NCBI RefSeq assembly: GCF_963678635.1
Contig: NC_087063.1
Coordinates: 84,181,574 to 84,245,573, forward strand
DNA: 64,000 nucleotides
Direction of reading: 5' to 3'
From: Symsagittifera roscoffensis
Taxonomy: Eukaryota; Xenacoelomorpha; Acoela; Convolutidae
Part shown: piece by piece, positions 1-11,623 of the stretch
Numbering within the stretch: position 1 is the first letter of the stretch
Layout of the letters: the number at the start of each line of letters is the position of its first letter
Notes under the pieces: model-generated
The model's input: the letters and a program-made list of their open reading frames with translations, nothing else
Told to the model about the DNA's origin: nothing
The model's database searches: none
Program-made: the position numbers and the translations under genes

Positions 1-1153
1 AATTGATTTCCTAATTGATTCAGGAGCAGAATCAAATATTATAGGCATTACCACATTGAAGGAAATTCAAACTCTACATCCAAGACTTTCACTTTCTAAA
101 ACCTCAATTAAATTAGCCACAGCACAAGGATCCAGTTTTACAAACTATGGAAAATTTCAATTGTACCCTGGTCCAACCCAAACAATGGAACAAAATAAGC
201 TTTTAAATAAACCTTTTAAGGAAATATCCCACATTACAGATATAAAACACAATTTTGTTGGATTACCGTTATTACAAAGTTTATTCCCACTATCAAAATA
301 TTGAATAAGAAAATTACATATACAAGACAAATATACAAGAATTAATGATACATCTCTAACATTTTTCCAAAGACTCAATAAGCAACCTCCATTTTTCTCA
401 AAGTTTTACACCATATATAAGCAACAAGGCCAACACTTAAAACCATTATCAAGTTACGTATATAAATTCTATATAAGTCAAGTATACAAATATAATACTG
501 ATCAAAATGAACAAAAACTATACATGTCTGACCTTTAATGTAAACATATTCATAAGTTTGTTATAGTAACAAATTCATCCATAAAATTTGCGAAAGACAC
601 AAATTCAGACATAATATCTCCACATGTAAGCAAAAACTCACCATATCAAAGCACATTACCCCTATGATTTAAGGATATTGCGAAACAAAAGCAACAATCC
701 ATCCGACAGAAGAAAGAGCATTTAAAGTAAACAACAATTTAAAATAACTAGTTAATGGTCAGTCAACCATTCTTAATGAAAAATTATCTATTAATAATAT
801 TTAAAACAAATTCTACACGAAATACAGACTATTTGAGAAAAACACTTTATTTTAAACCTAAGATTAAAATTTTGAAACTTACAAATAAACAACAAAAATT
901 TTTCACAATTTTCAATTTTCAACGTTCTCAAATCAATCTACAACAAATTCATCAATTAGCAGAACTATTATTAAAACACCCATTGGTATACGCTACATCT
1001 AAATTTGATGTTGGTAAATTACATTCACCATTACACCTCCGTCTCAAACCTGACAGAGTTTTCAAAAAGCTACGAGCAAGTGAAGTACCAAATCACTTAC
1101 AAGATAAAATAAAAAGATTAGTAGACTTTCTGGAACAATATGAAATCATATCA
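1..1153 (+). mobile_element. GypsyA piece A: truncated protease-RT fragment of a Ty3/gypsy retrotransposon
   Basis: This segment is nearly identical to 1254-2406 (offset 1253) and to 7870-9022. It begins outside the window and stops inside the RT region at about 1153, where the sequence jumps back to a point just upstream of the protease (1154 onward matches 7770 onward). Together with piece B it forms a partial tandem duplication with a 1253-bp period. No LTR is visible. It could be a real local duplication or an assembly error at a repeat. Confidence 0.8.
5..1153 (+). pseudogene. GypsyA pol fragment A (retropepsin and start of RT)
   Basis: The reading frame starting at position 5 shows the aspartic protease active-site motif I-D-S-G-A-E-S (Asp codon at 17-19, DSGA at 17-28), as in retroviral-type retropepsins that cut the Gag-Pol polyprotein. 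A TGA stops the frame at 301-303, a TAA follows near 538, and a second frame (755-1213) carries the segment leading into the RT domain. It breaks off before the catalytic YxDD box. The same stops occur in pieces B and C, so this is a dead copy and not a sequencing slip. Confidence 0.8.
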
Positions 1154-1257
1154 ACACGACAAATGAAAAACAACCGCCAAAAGAAAAATTTTGGGCAACC
1201 CCACTTCTCTTAGGAAGTCCAAAGAATAAAGATTTTCAATCACCAGACCTAGAAATT

Positions 1258-4106
1258 GATTTCCTAATTGATTCAGGAGCAGAATCAAATATTATAGGCA
1301 TTACCACATTGAAGGAAATTCAAACTCTACATCCAAGACTTTCACTTTCTAAAACCTCAATTAAATTAGCCACAGCACAAGGATCCAGTTTTACAAACTA
1401 TGGAAAATTTCAATTGTACCCTGGTCCAACCCAAACAATGGAACAAAATAAGCTTTTAAATAAACCTTTTAAGGAAATACCCCACATTACAGATATAAAA
1501 CACAATTTTGTTGGATTACCGTTATTACAAAGTTTATTCCCACTATCAAAATATTGAATAAAAAAATTACATATACAAGACAAATATACAAGAATTAATG
1601 ATACATCTCTAACACTTTTCCAAAGACTCAATAAGCAACCTCCATTTTTCTCAAAGTTTTACACCATATATAAGCAACAAGGCAAACACTTAAAACCATT
1701 ATCAAGTTACGTATATAAATTCTATATAAGTCAAGTATACAAATATAATACTGATCAAAATGAACAAAAACTATACATGTCTGACCTTTAATGTAAACAT
1801 ATTCATAAGTTTGTTATAGTAACAAATTCATCCATAAAATTTGCAAAAGACACAAATTCAGACATAGTATCTCTACATGTAAGCAAAAACTCACCATATC
1901 AAAGCACATTACCCCTATGATTTAAGGATATTGCGAAACAAAAGCAACAATCCATCCGACAGAAGAAAGAGCATTTAAAGTAAACAACAATTTAAAATAA
2001 CTAGTTAATGGTCAGTCAACCATTCTTAATGAAAAATTATCTATTAATAATTTTTAAAACAAATTCTACACGAAATACAGATTATTTGAGAAAAACACCT
2101 TATTTTAAACCTAAGATTAAAATTTTGAAACTTACAAATAAACAACAAAAATTTTTCAAAATTTTCAATTTTCAACGTTCTCAAATCAATCTACAACAAA
2201 TTCATCAATTAGCAGAACTATTATTAAAACACCCATTGGTATACGCTACATCTAAATTTGATGTTGGTAAATTATATTCACCATTACACCTCCGTCTCAA
2301 ACCTGACAGAGTTTTCAAAAAGCTACGAGCAAGTGAAGTACCAAATCATTTACAAGATAAAATAAAAAGATTAGTAGACTTTCTGGAACAATATGAAATC
2401 ATATCACCAGTAAATAAAGAGGAAAAATCGAACGGTAACCTTTTCGTAAATCCCGTTATCATTCTCGCTAAAGGCGAATTGCTAAAAACTGTTTTGGACT
2501 CAAGCTATCTCAATTCCCGAATTGATGAATCTAAAGGTAATTGGCTTTAGATCTAAGGAATACTCACTAAAAAAACGGACAGTATTATACTACTGCTGAC
2601 ATGAACAGCGCAGATAATCAAATGCCACTAGACGAACAATCACGACGACTTACACAATTTGTCATTGGAAACCAACAATACGAATTTATTAGACTCTTCT
2701 AAGGAGTTTCCAACAGCAGCTTTTTCAGCTTTTATGAGCAAAAATTTTAGATCACTTATTCTTCTTATTCTTAGTAAAATTGATGTCACATATTTAGACG
2801 ATGTTTTTATACAATCAAAACAAAGCAGGAAATTTTTAAACTTTTTTTCTCACTCGTGTTAAATTTCTTGGCATATTTTTGAAGGTAGTAGAATTACTCC
2901 ATTAAAATCACGAATAGATGCTTTATTAAAACTTCAACTCCTATCTAAAAAAGGAAAAATCCAAGAATTCTTTGGAATGTTAAACTTTTTAAGTAAATAT
3001 GTTTATAAAATGCAACTACACCTGAGACCATTTTGTAATTTTCTTAGACAACAAAATAGTTTTGATTGGACATTGGAACATCAAAAATGAATTTTGATGA
3101 AATGAAAACACTTCTCACAGAACAGATCAACAGATCGCAAACACAGATCCAGATCCAGATCAACCATTGTTTTCCATGTGTGACGCTTCAAATTTTGGAA
3201 CTGGTGCAGCACTCTTACAATCACATAAAGATACAAACAAAATGAACCCTATATCAGCAAATTCAAGACTTTTTACACAAGTGGAACTTACACTCTCTAC
3301 ACTTATGAGAGAATGTAAAGCTATGAAATATACACTCACAGAACAGGAACTGTTAATCCCTGGATCAAAACATCCAACAGCAGCTCTACTTACAGATCAC
3401 AAACCAATAGTTTTCCTATTTACACAAAAATCAAACCCAAACCATAATGTTTATAGATTTCAAAGTATCTTAAGGAAATTTCCAAACGTACATATAGTTT
3501 GGACATAAGGAAAAAACTTTTGCTTTAGCAGACAAACTTAGTAAAATACACCACTAATAACACGGAAAACAACCGTAGAATTTTCGCAAAAATATAAAAT
3601 TCTTCCTTGCAAAAGACGAAACATCGCCATAACTGGAGTGCAAGTATGCAGTAAAAACCAATCCCGACAATACGCAAAGAAATAACTGCCAAAATAAACA
3701 TTACCAAGTAGATTTATTAGGAAAATCTACATTTAAACCAATACCGTGCTCATCATGGATCAAAAAGACAATTCACAACAAAAATCACCTGAACAAAAGT
3801 TATATAGGAAAAAGCTATTTTCTTTAATAGAAAAAGAGAACTTGACTGATAGCATAAATTTACCAGGACCTCTTGATTAAAATTCCAAATAAACCACAAA
3901 TAAAATTTTTAGTCTACAAGACCTCTCTCGAAAAACGAAGTTCAGAACATCTTCTTACCAATCACAGAAACAATAACACTAGAATAATACAAAAATATCA
4001 AAATCTTGACCCCGTCATCAGACAACATTATTCCTGGCATAAATATAAAACAAAACCTATAAAAGCATATATTACAATTTTAGGAAATAAAACAGACGGT
4101 ATCTGA
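1258..4106 (+). pseudogene. GypsyA pol copy B (protease, RT, RNase H, no integrase)
   Basis: The order is retropepsin (DSGA at 1270-1281), RT start (2008-2550, with a V-L-D-x-x-Y-L-N motif near its end), the RT catalytic box Y-L-D-D at 2791-2802, and RNase H (3167-3508, opening with M-C-D-A-S-N-F-G, where the Asp is the first catalytic acidic residue). The last recognisable piece (3873-4106) contains D-P-V-I-R-Q, a linker usually found shortly before the integrase zinc finger. Integrase itself (HHCC finger, DDE core) is not found. The copy has many stops and frameshifts. It is non-functional as it stands. Confidence 0.82.
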
Positions 4107-4169
4107 AATTACTCTATGAGTAAGCTACTTCAAGCATAACTCAATTTTATAACACTTACCTATTTTCAG

Positions 4170-4964
4170 CTGGTCGGTATTTCGGCTGGTAAAAATACCA
4201 CGGAAAACTACCCATGGGCAGATCAAAAAACCCAACGCTTTCGTTAAATAAAATTAGTCGATGAATTTGTTCAACAGAATGGGGAATCAAATCCTGCTGG
4301 TTTTTACGCAAGTTTTTCTTATTTCTATTGACAGAAAGCTTGTTCCCGAAGCACCAACTATAAATGTTTAAACCCCATTTTAAATATTACTCTTATCAGA
4401 GATGAGCTATTGAATTCCGCGTATGGAATAGTTGTTAAACATCTTTGAAGTGATTGAGGAAATGGAGCAAATTGACGGCGACTTCTACGTGGGGGGAACG
4501 GACCAGTTAGTGGAAGGGGAGTGGCTAAGTTGGGATGGACAACTTATCAACCAATTCATCCCCTTTGGGTAGATATGAAACCCACTCGATGTGATGCAGA
4601 CCTAACCTATATCCACCTTAATCACGCTTTCTAAATCATTGGCCGAGTACCAGACCTATTGCCCATAAATTCAAGCAGGGAAAGGGATAGAGTAGAAGTT
4701 TTTTGAAAGCTTACCAAAATTAAAAGTTAATATTAGGGCTTTGAGGTTCGATTCCCGCCGTGGCAGGAATGGTTGTTGAAAATACGTCCCCAGTTTCTAA
4801 ATTCTAAATCCATTTTACATTTCAGGGAAGGCCAGCCGAACGGAGGTGGAAATGAGAACTTTTTGTACGTGAAATTTACCGAGAAAGTGATTAAGGACTG
4901 TGCTGGGGAGACCTTGTCTTCTTCGATGTGTTTCAAAGTCACATACGAAGTTCCAGATTTGTAG
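4170..4964 (+). pseudogene. C-type lectin-like domain, 3' exons (copy B)
   Basis: Two exons encode most of a C-type lectin-like domain. Exon 4400-4568 ends in F-Y-V-G-G-T-D, then E-G-E-W-L-S-W-D-G, the classic middle of the fold, with donor GTAGAT at 4569. Exon 4826-4964 follows acceptor TTTCAG and continues in phase with G-Q-P-N-G-G-G-N-E-N, matching the EPN/QPD-like Ca-site loop, and then two cysteines spaced as in the domain's C-terminus, ending with TAG at 4962-4964. Intron: 4569-4825. A good acceptor at 4169 may open a further upstream exon (Y-P-W-A-D-Q). The 4400 exon needs a one-base shift near 4444-4446 to join both halves, and both copies share it, so I call it a pseudogene or fragment. 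No signal peptide exon is seen. Confidence 0.7.
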
Positions 4965-5009
4965 GAAGTTGAAATCAGTTACAATTTTATGATGAGCATT
5001 TTTGAAAAC

Positions 5010-5015
5010 AATAAA
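5010..5015 (+). promoter_or_regulatory. poly(A) signal AATAAA after lectin-like exon (copy B)
   Basis: AATAAA lies 46 bases after the TAG stop of the lectin-like last exon, a normal distance for a 3' UTR. The copy C counterpart is at 11618-11623. Confidence 0.55.
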
Positions 5016-5463
5016 AAATGAAAAAAAGTCCTCTGTTTTTTATAAAAAAATCATTTTTAGAAAAAACCTCAGGGAATATCTATCTGCTTTCATAGTTTAA
5101 TGAGAACAATCAACAGCGCGTTATTCTCTTGACAGGCAATCATAATGGACGGAAATCGAAACTGATATAACGCGTTGAATACAACAAAAAGCGAATATAA
5201 ACCTCTCTATTTATCAGGAAAAATTTTACGGGCTGATACAACATTGGTGAAAAAAATAATTTATAAGATTAACCTTAAAAAAATTGGTAAAAAAATTAAT
5301 TTCTAAGGTACACAATTCAACTCTCCCAGTGGACTAGAACTCAAATCGAGTAATTTTACAATGTCTTCTTTGTTTGCGAAAACCATTTACCATAAATACT
5401 GTCAGTTCCGACCAATTAATTCAAAATAATTGTTTCTAGTGGATCTTTTGCAGGACTTGGTCG

Positions 5464-5497
5464 TCGTCAACTCTAGAGGGTCGTCAACTCTAGAGGG
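5464..5497. repeat. 17-bp direct repeat, two copies
   Basis: TCGTCAACTCTAGAGGG occurs twice back to back (5464-5480 and 5481-5497). The same pair is at 12070-12103 in piece C. Confidence 0.9.
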
Positions 5498-5751
5498 TCA
5501 ATATAATTTTTAATAGGGGCGGCCATTTTTAATTGGTATGACTCAACCTAATATACATTCAATTTCTCGCACATTTCATGCTTTTTTCGGTTTTTTATTT
5601 TTTTGACAAGTCAAATTTGAAAATTTTCGATATTCGAAATTTCGAAATTCTTAAAGTACAAAAATTTACTATAATAGATTATAATCGTTAAAATTGCTTG
5701 AAAAATATCCTACAAAATAATCGTTTATAATTGATTATGTTTGATTATAGT

Positions 5752-5888
5752 CTTACTGAAAATTAGCATAGTTTAATACAGATTTCAAGAGATTATAATC
5801 GATTAAAAATTGATTATAATAGATTTTTTTACATTTTCAGTAAGGCAGCTACTAAAATCATAATATAAACGATTATTATCTCTTGAAA
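5752..5888. repeat. Interleaved inverted repeats (pseudoknot-like order) at the GypsyA tail
   Basis: Arm a (CTTACTGAAAAT, 5752-5763) is complementary to 5833-5844. Arm b (5783-5801, starting TTTCAAGAGATTATAATC) is complementary, with one mismatch, to 5870-5888. The arms alternate a-b-a'-b'. The block lies directly before the shared end of pieces B and C and is repeated at 12358-12495. The sequence around it is full of GATTATAAT-like motifs. Confidence 0.75.
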
Positions 5889-6096
5889 CTGGGTGCGGGA
5901 CTCTTATTGCACACAAGGTTATCAACCTAATAAAAACCAAAGTGAAATTCCATGTCCAGACTATATACATAAACATGAACTTACAAAGACCCAACTTAGA
6001 AATTTTTCACAAATACCAAATGCAGCAGAATCACTACAAATGACAATATATCCATAGCTTATGGGTAGATCATCCATATCTTCTAATTAACCATTC

Positions 6097-7650
6097 ATGG
6101 TATTCACAGGAACAGACCCTGAATACTCAGTAGAAGATTATTTAAATGCAGTCACAGCAAATTTAATTTTATATATAGGCCCAGAACCAGTAAACACACC
6201 ACTCCATCAAAATTAAATACATAGAACTACAGCTCTAAACTGAACCAAACTTTATGGTGCAACTCAAAAATGGTTTTAAGTTCTATCTCTAGGCGTTAAA
6301 TCAGACTGGAAAAGGTTCACATAAAAAGTTTCAAAAATGTTGGACTCTGAAAAAAATGAACTACACCAATGAGAGCTATGTAACAAAATCCGTAGACTCC
6401 CCAACGAGACAACAAAACAACTCGCAGTAAAAATTGAAACTTTTGTAAGAAAAGCATTATCCCTAAATACCATGACTACAAAAATACGAAAATGATTGAA
6501 GTTTTAATGATGACTTTAAAACTACAACTACACAAAACTCTAATAAAAAAAGCATCACTTCAATCATCAATTCGAGAACCTGATATACATTTTCGATAAC
6601 TAGTAGATAAACTAGAACAAGCTGAAATCACTATAAAATTAGAAGAAACAGCAAATTTAAAACTACAATATGTAAACAATATCCAGACAACAACTTCACA
6701 AATTGATAATTTTCATGACTCTGATAAAGAATGAGCAAAAAAAATAACCCAGACATTAATCATTCATGAAAAAAAATCAAAATTTCAAAGGTATACCATC
6801 ATTCAAAAAATGGTGCAACTATTGTCGTAGATATGGACCTAGTATTGCTGAATGCAGACAAAAACAAAAGGATAACCAAAACAAACCACAAAAGCACAGA
6901 AAACCAATTAAATTTTTCTACCAATACATGAAAAAGATCAAAATCTAACACACAAGAATGTTTCAAGTAAAAACAGCTCAGGAAAATCACTTCCAGATAG
7001 CTACAACAATTACAGATCAAAATCTCCCTATCGAAAAAATTTTCGTGGAAGATCTCCAGACAGAAGAAATTCACAAAATTATTCACAAACTAGATATAGT
7101 ATATCAAATAGTCAAAACAACCAATATCGCAATAATTACTCAAGATCAAACTCATTTAGAAGTATTTACTCAAATTATAATAGAATCGTTCTGAATCAAA
7201 CTTTCGGAACAGATGCACTGTTCTAAAGACCGTTCAAGAAATTCACCATACAATCGAAATCAAAATTATTCAAACAATGGAAATCGAAATTATTCTACAG
7301 GTAGATCACAAACTACACTAACAATAAGCCATTATAACAATAACAATATAGATCCCGTGATAACTCCAGAAATCGAAACAACAACTACCCAAATAGACAG
7401 AGAAACTATTCTCAGTCACCACATAGAAATAAACCTCATTATTCAAAATCACAAAGTGAAAACTACAGAAGTAGCAGACCAAAAGATCAAACACAAAATA
7501 ATCAAGTACACTCACACAAAAAACTCGGAATTAAAGTTAAATCACGTACATTGTGAAACTACAGATGACGAAAGCGAAACAGAAATTACGCTTTCAATAA
7601 AGATGGTTCATGTCCAAAACGAATACGAAACACCAATTGAATCGAATTAT
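6097..7650 (+). pseudogene. GypsyA gag (capsid/nucleocapsid) pseudogene
   Basis: The sequence from 6097 reads as a gypsy-type Gag start (F-T-G-T-D-P-E-Y-S-V-E-D-Y-L-N-A) and stops after about 39 codons. Gag-like stretches continue in shifting frames to ~6740. A nucleocapsid zinc knuckle C-X2-C-X4-P-X4-C lies at 6814-6855, with the usual histidine replaced by proline, so metal binding is probably lost. Downstream (6958-7653) are Asn/Ser/Arg-rich stretches as expected between the zinc knuckle and protease. It is broken by many stops. Its role in an intact element would be particle assembly and RNA packaging. Confidence 0.7.
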
Positions 7651-7873
7651 TAACAAAAAAAACAACGCAGCCAATTCTTCTCTCGTAGAACCAAATAATA
7701 ATTAAAATACCATAATTTATACACCACACGTTATTGATATTAATTCAAATATGAATAATATATAACAAAACACGACAAATGAAAAACAACCGCCAAAAGA
7801 AAAATTTTGGGCAACCCCACTTCTCTTAGGAAGTCCAAAGAATAAAGATTTTCAATCACCAGACCTAGAAATT

Positions 7874-10722
7874 GATTTCCTAATTGATTCAGGAGCAGAA
7901 TCAAATATTATAGGCATTACCACATTGAAGGAAATTCAAACTCTACATCCAAGACTTTCACTTTCTAAAACCTCAATTAAATTAGCCACAGCACAAGGAT
8001 CCAGTTTTACAAACTATGGAAAATTTCAATTGTACCCTGGTCCAACCCAAACAATGGAACAAAATAAGCTTTTAAATAAACCTTTTAAGGAAATACCCCA
8101 CATTACAGATATAAAACACAATTTTGTTGGATTACCGTTATTACAAAGTTTATTCCCACTATCAAAATATTGAATAAAAAAATTACATATACAAGACAAA
8201 TATACAAGAATTAATGATACATCTCTAACACTTTTCCAAAGACTCAATAAGCAACCTCCATTTTTCTCAAAGTTTTACACCATATATAAGCAACAAGGCA
8301 AACACTTAAAACCATTATCAAGTTAGGTACATAAATTCTATATAAGTCAAGTATACAAATATAATACTGATCAAAATGAACAAAAACTATACATGTCTGA
8401 CCTTTAATGTAAACATATTCATAAGTTTGTTATAGTAACAAATTCATCCATAAAATTTGCAAAAGACACAAATTCAGACATAGTATCTCTACATGTAAGC
8501 AAAAACTCACCATATCAAAGCACATTACCCCTATGATTTAAGGATATTGCGAAACAAAAGCAACAATCCATCCGACAGAAGAAAGAGCATTTAAAGTAAA
8601 CAACAATTTAAAATAACTAGTTAATGGTCAGTCAACCATTCTTAATGAAAAATTATCTATTAATAATTTTTAAAACAAATTCTACACGAAATACAGATTA
8701 TTTGAGAAAAACACCTTATTTTAAACCTAAGATTAAAATTTTGAAACTTACAAATAAACAACAAAAATTTTTCAAAATTTTCAATTTTCAACGTTCTCAA
8801 ATCAATCTACAACAAATTCATCAATTAGCAGAACTATTATTAAAACACCCATTGGTATACGCTACATCTAAATTTGATGTTGGTAAATTATATTCACCAT
8901 TACACCTCCGTCTCAAACCTGACAGAGTTTTCAAAAAGCTACGAGCAAGTGAAGTACCAAATCATTTACAAGATAAAATAAAAAGATTAGTAGACTTTCT
9001 GGAACAATATGAAATCATATCACCAGTAAATAAAGAGGAAAAACCGAACGGTAACCTTTTCGTAAATCCCGTTATCATTCTCGCTAAAGGCGAATTGCTA
9101 AAAACTGTTTTGGACTCAAGCTATCTCAATTCCCGAATTGATGAATCTAAAGGTAATTGGCTTTAGATCTAAGGAATACTCACTAAAAAAACGGACAGTA
9201 TTATACTACTGCTGACATGAACAGCGCAGATAATCAAATGCCACTAGACGAACAATCACGACGACTTACACAATTTGTCATTGGAAACCAACAATACGAA
9301 TTTATTAGACTCTTCTAAGGAGTTTCCAACAGCAGCTTTTTCAGCTTTTATGAGCAAAAATTTTAGATCACTTATTCTTCTTATTCTTAGTAAAATTGAT
9401 GTCACATATTTAGACGATGTTTTTATACAATCAAAACAAAGCAGGAAATGTTTAAACTTTTTTTCTCACTCGTGTTAATTTTCTTGGCATATTTTTGAAG
9501 GTAGTAGAATTACTCCATTAAAATCACGAATAGATGCTTTATTAAAACTTCAACTCCTATCTAAAAAAGGAAAAATCCAAGAATTCTTTGGAATGTTAAA
9601 CTTTTTAAGTAAATATGTTTATAAAATGCAACTACACCTGAGACCATTTTGTAATTTTCTTAGACAACAAAATAGTTTTGATTGGACATTGGAACATCAA
9701 AAATGAATTTTGATGAAATGAAAACACTTCTCACAGAACAGATCAACAGATCGCAAACACAGATCCAGATCCAGATCAACCATTGTTTTCCATGTGTGAC
9801 GCTTCAAATTTTGGAACTGGTGCAGCACTCTTACAATCACATAAAGATACAAACAAAATGAACCCTATATCAGCAAATTCAAGACTTTTTACACAAGTGG
9901 AACTTACACTCTCTACACTTATGAGAGAATGTAAAGCTATGAAATATACACTCACAGAACAGGAACTGTTAATCCCTGGATCAAAACATCCAACAGCAGC
10001 TCTACTTACAGATCACAAACCAATAGTTTTCCTATTTACACAAAAATCAAACCCAAACCATAATGTTTATAGATTTCAAAGTATCTTAAGGAAATTTCCA
10101 AACGTACATATAGTTTGGACATAAGGAAAAAACTTTTGCTTTAGCAGACAAACTTAGTAAAATACACCACTAATAACACGGAAAACAACCGTAGAAATTT
10201 CGCAAAAATATAAAATTCTTCCTTGCAAAAGACGAAACATCGCCATAACTGGAGTGCAAGTATGCAGTAAAAACCAATCCCGACAATACGCAAAGAAATA
10301 ACTGCCAAAATAAACATTACCAAGTAGATTTATTAGGAAAATCTACATTTAAACCAATACCGTGCTCATCATGGATCAAAAAGACAATTCACAACAAAAA
10401 TCACCTGAACAAAAGTTATATAGGAAAAAGCTATTTTCTTTAATAGAAAAAGAAAACTTGACTGATAGCATAAATTTACCAGGACCTCTTGATTAAAATT
10501 CCAAATAAACCACAAATAAAATTTTTAATCTACAAGACCTCTCTCGAAAAACGAAGTTCAGAACATCTTCTTACCAATCACAGAAACAATAACACTAGAA
10601 TAATACAAAAATATCAAAATCTTGACCCCGTCATCAGACAACATTATTCCTGGCATAAATATAAAACAAAACCTATAAAAGCATATATTACAATTTTAGG
10701 AAATAAAACAGACGGTATCTGA
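7874..10722 (+). pseudogene. GypsyA pol copy C (protease, RT, RNase H, no integrase)
   Basis: This is the same order as copy B at +6616: DSGA at 7886-7897, RT start at 8624-9166, YLDD at 9407-9418, RNase H at 9783-10124 and the D-P-V-I-R-Q linker region at 10489-10722. It shares the main stops and frameshifts with copy B, and differs only by scattered substitutions. The integrase is again missing, and lectin-like exons follow about 60 bases later. Confidence 0.82.
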
Positions 10723-10785
10723 AATTACTCTATGAGTAAGCTACCTCAAGCATAACTCAATTTTATAACACTTACCTATTTTCAG

Positions 10786-11572
10786 CTGGTCGGTATTTCG
10801 GCTGGTAAAAATACCACGGAAAACTACCCATGGGCAGATCAAAAAACCCAACGCTTTCGTTAAATAAAATTAGTCGATGAATTTGTTCAACAGAATGGGG
10901 AATCAAATCCTGCTGGTTTTTACGCAAGTTTTTCTTATTTCTATTGACAGAAAGCTTGTTCCCGAAGCACCAACTATAAATGTTTAAACCCCATTTTAAA
11001 TATTACTCTTATCAGAGATGAGCTATTGAATTCCGCGTATGGAATAGTTGTTAAACATCTTTGAAGTGATTGAGGAAATGGAGCAAATTGACGGCGACTT
11101 CTACGTGGGGGGAACGGACCAGTTAGTGGAAGGGGAGTGGCTAAGTTGGGATGGACAACTTATCAACCAATTCATCCCCTTTGGGTAGATATGAAACCCA
11201 CTCGATGTGATGCAGACCTAACCTATATCCACCTTAATCACGCTTTCTAAATCATTGGCCGAGTACCAGACCTATTGCCCATAAATTCAAGCAGGGAAAG
11301 GGATAGCGTAGAAGTTTTTTGAAAGCTTACCAAAATTAAAAGTTAATATTAGGGCTTTGAGGTTCGATTCCCGCCGTGGCAGGAATGGTTGTTGAAAATA
11401 CGTCCCCAGTTTCTAAATCCATTTACATTTCAGGGAAGGCCAGCCAAACGGAGGTGGAAATGAGAACTTTTTGTACGTGAAATTTACCGAGAAAGTGATT
11501 AAGGACTGTGCTGGGGAGACCTTGTCTTCTTCGATGTGTTTCAAAGTCACATACGAAGTTCCAGATTTGTAG
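10786..11572 (+). pseudogene. C-type lectin-like domain, 3' exons (copy C)
   Basis: This is the duplicate of 4170-4964. Exon 11016-11184 carries F-Y-V-G-G-T-D and E-G-E-W-L-S-W-D-G with donor GTAGAT. Exon 11434-11572 carries G-Q-P-N-G-G-G-N-E-N and the two terminal cysteines and ends in TAG. The intron is 8 bases shorter than in copy B, while the coding parts differ little (one visible change is a silent CCG to CCA in the Q-P-N-G codons). The same one-base frame problem is present in the first exon. The AATAAA is at 11618-11623. Confidence 0.7.
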
Positions 11573-11617
11573 GAAGTTGAAATCAGTTACAATTTTATGA
11601 TGAGCATTTTTGAAAAC

Positions 11618-11623
11618 AATAAA
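11618..11623 (+). promoter_or_regulatory. poly(A) signal AATAAA after lectin-like exon (copy C)
   Basis: AATAAA lies 46 bases after the lectin stop codon, at the same relative position as in copy B. Confidence 0.55.

Larger units (their letters stand above)
1154..5910 (+). mobile_element. GypsyA piece B: protease-RT-RNase H plus lectin-like exons, gag missing
   Basis: Piece B matches 7770-12516 at a constant offset of 6616 through the pol region, falling to about 6606 after small indels near 4800 and beyond. It runs from just upstream of the protease through RT and RNase H, then lectin-like exons, then an AT-rich tail. At 5910 the match to piece C ends and the gag of piece C begins directly. 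No LTR pair could be defined. I infer a segmental copy of the arrangement seen complete in piece C. Confidence 0.8.

Noticed and set aside
301-303. In-frame TGA codons read as a recoded amino acid
   Set aside because: TGA appears among TAA stops and frameshifts in the same decayed copies, and the transporter uses TGA as its normal stop. Ordinary decay is sufficient.
4748-4763. B-box-like GGTTCGATTCCCGCC in the lectin intron
   Set aside because: The T stem does not pair on its left side and no A box was found. The hairpin ATTCC...GGAAT around it is short. It is not enough for a tRNA or SINE.
4107-5910. Long terminal repeat between the two GypsyA units
   Set aside because: The duplicated non-pol stretch first looked like a shared LTR, but it contains spliced lectin-like exons and a poly(A) signal and has no TG...CA borders. 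It is treated as host-derived sequence carried in the duplicated unit.
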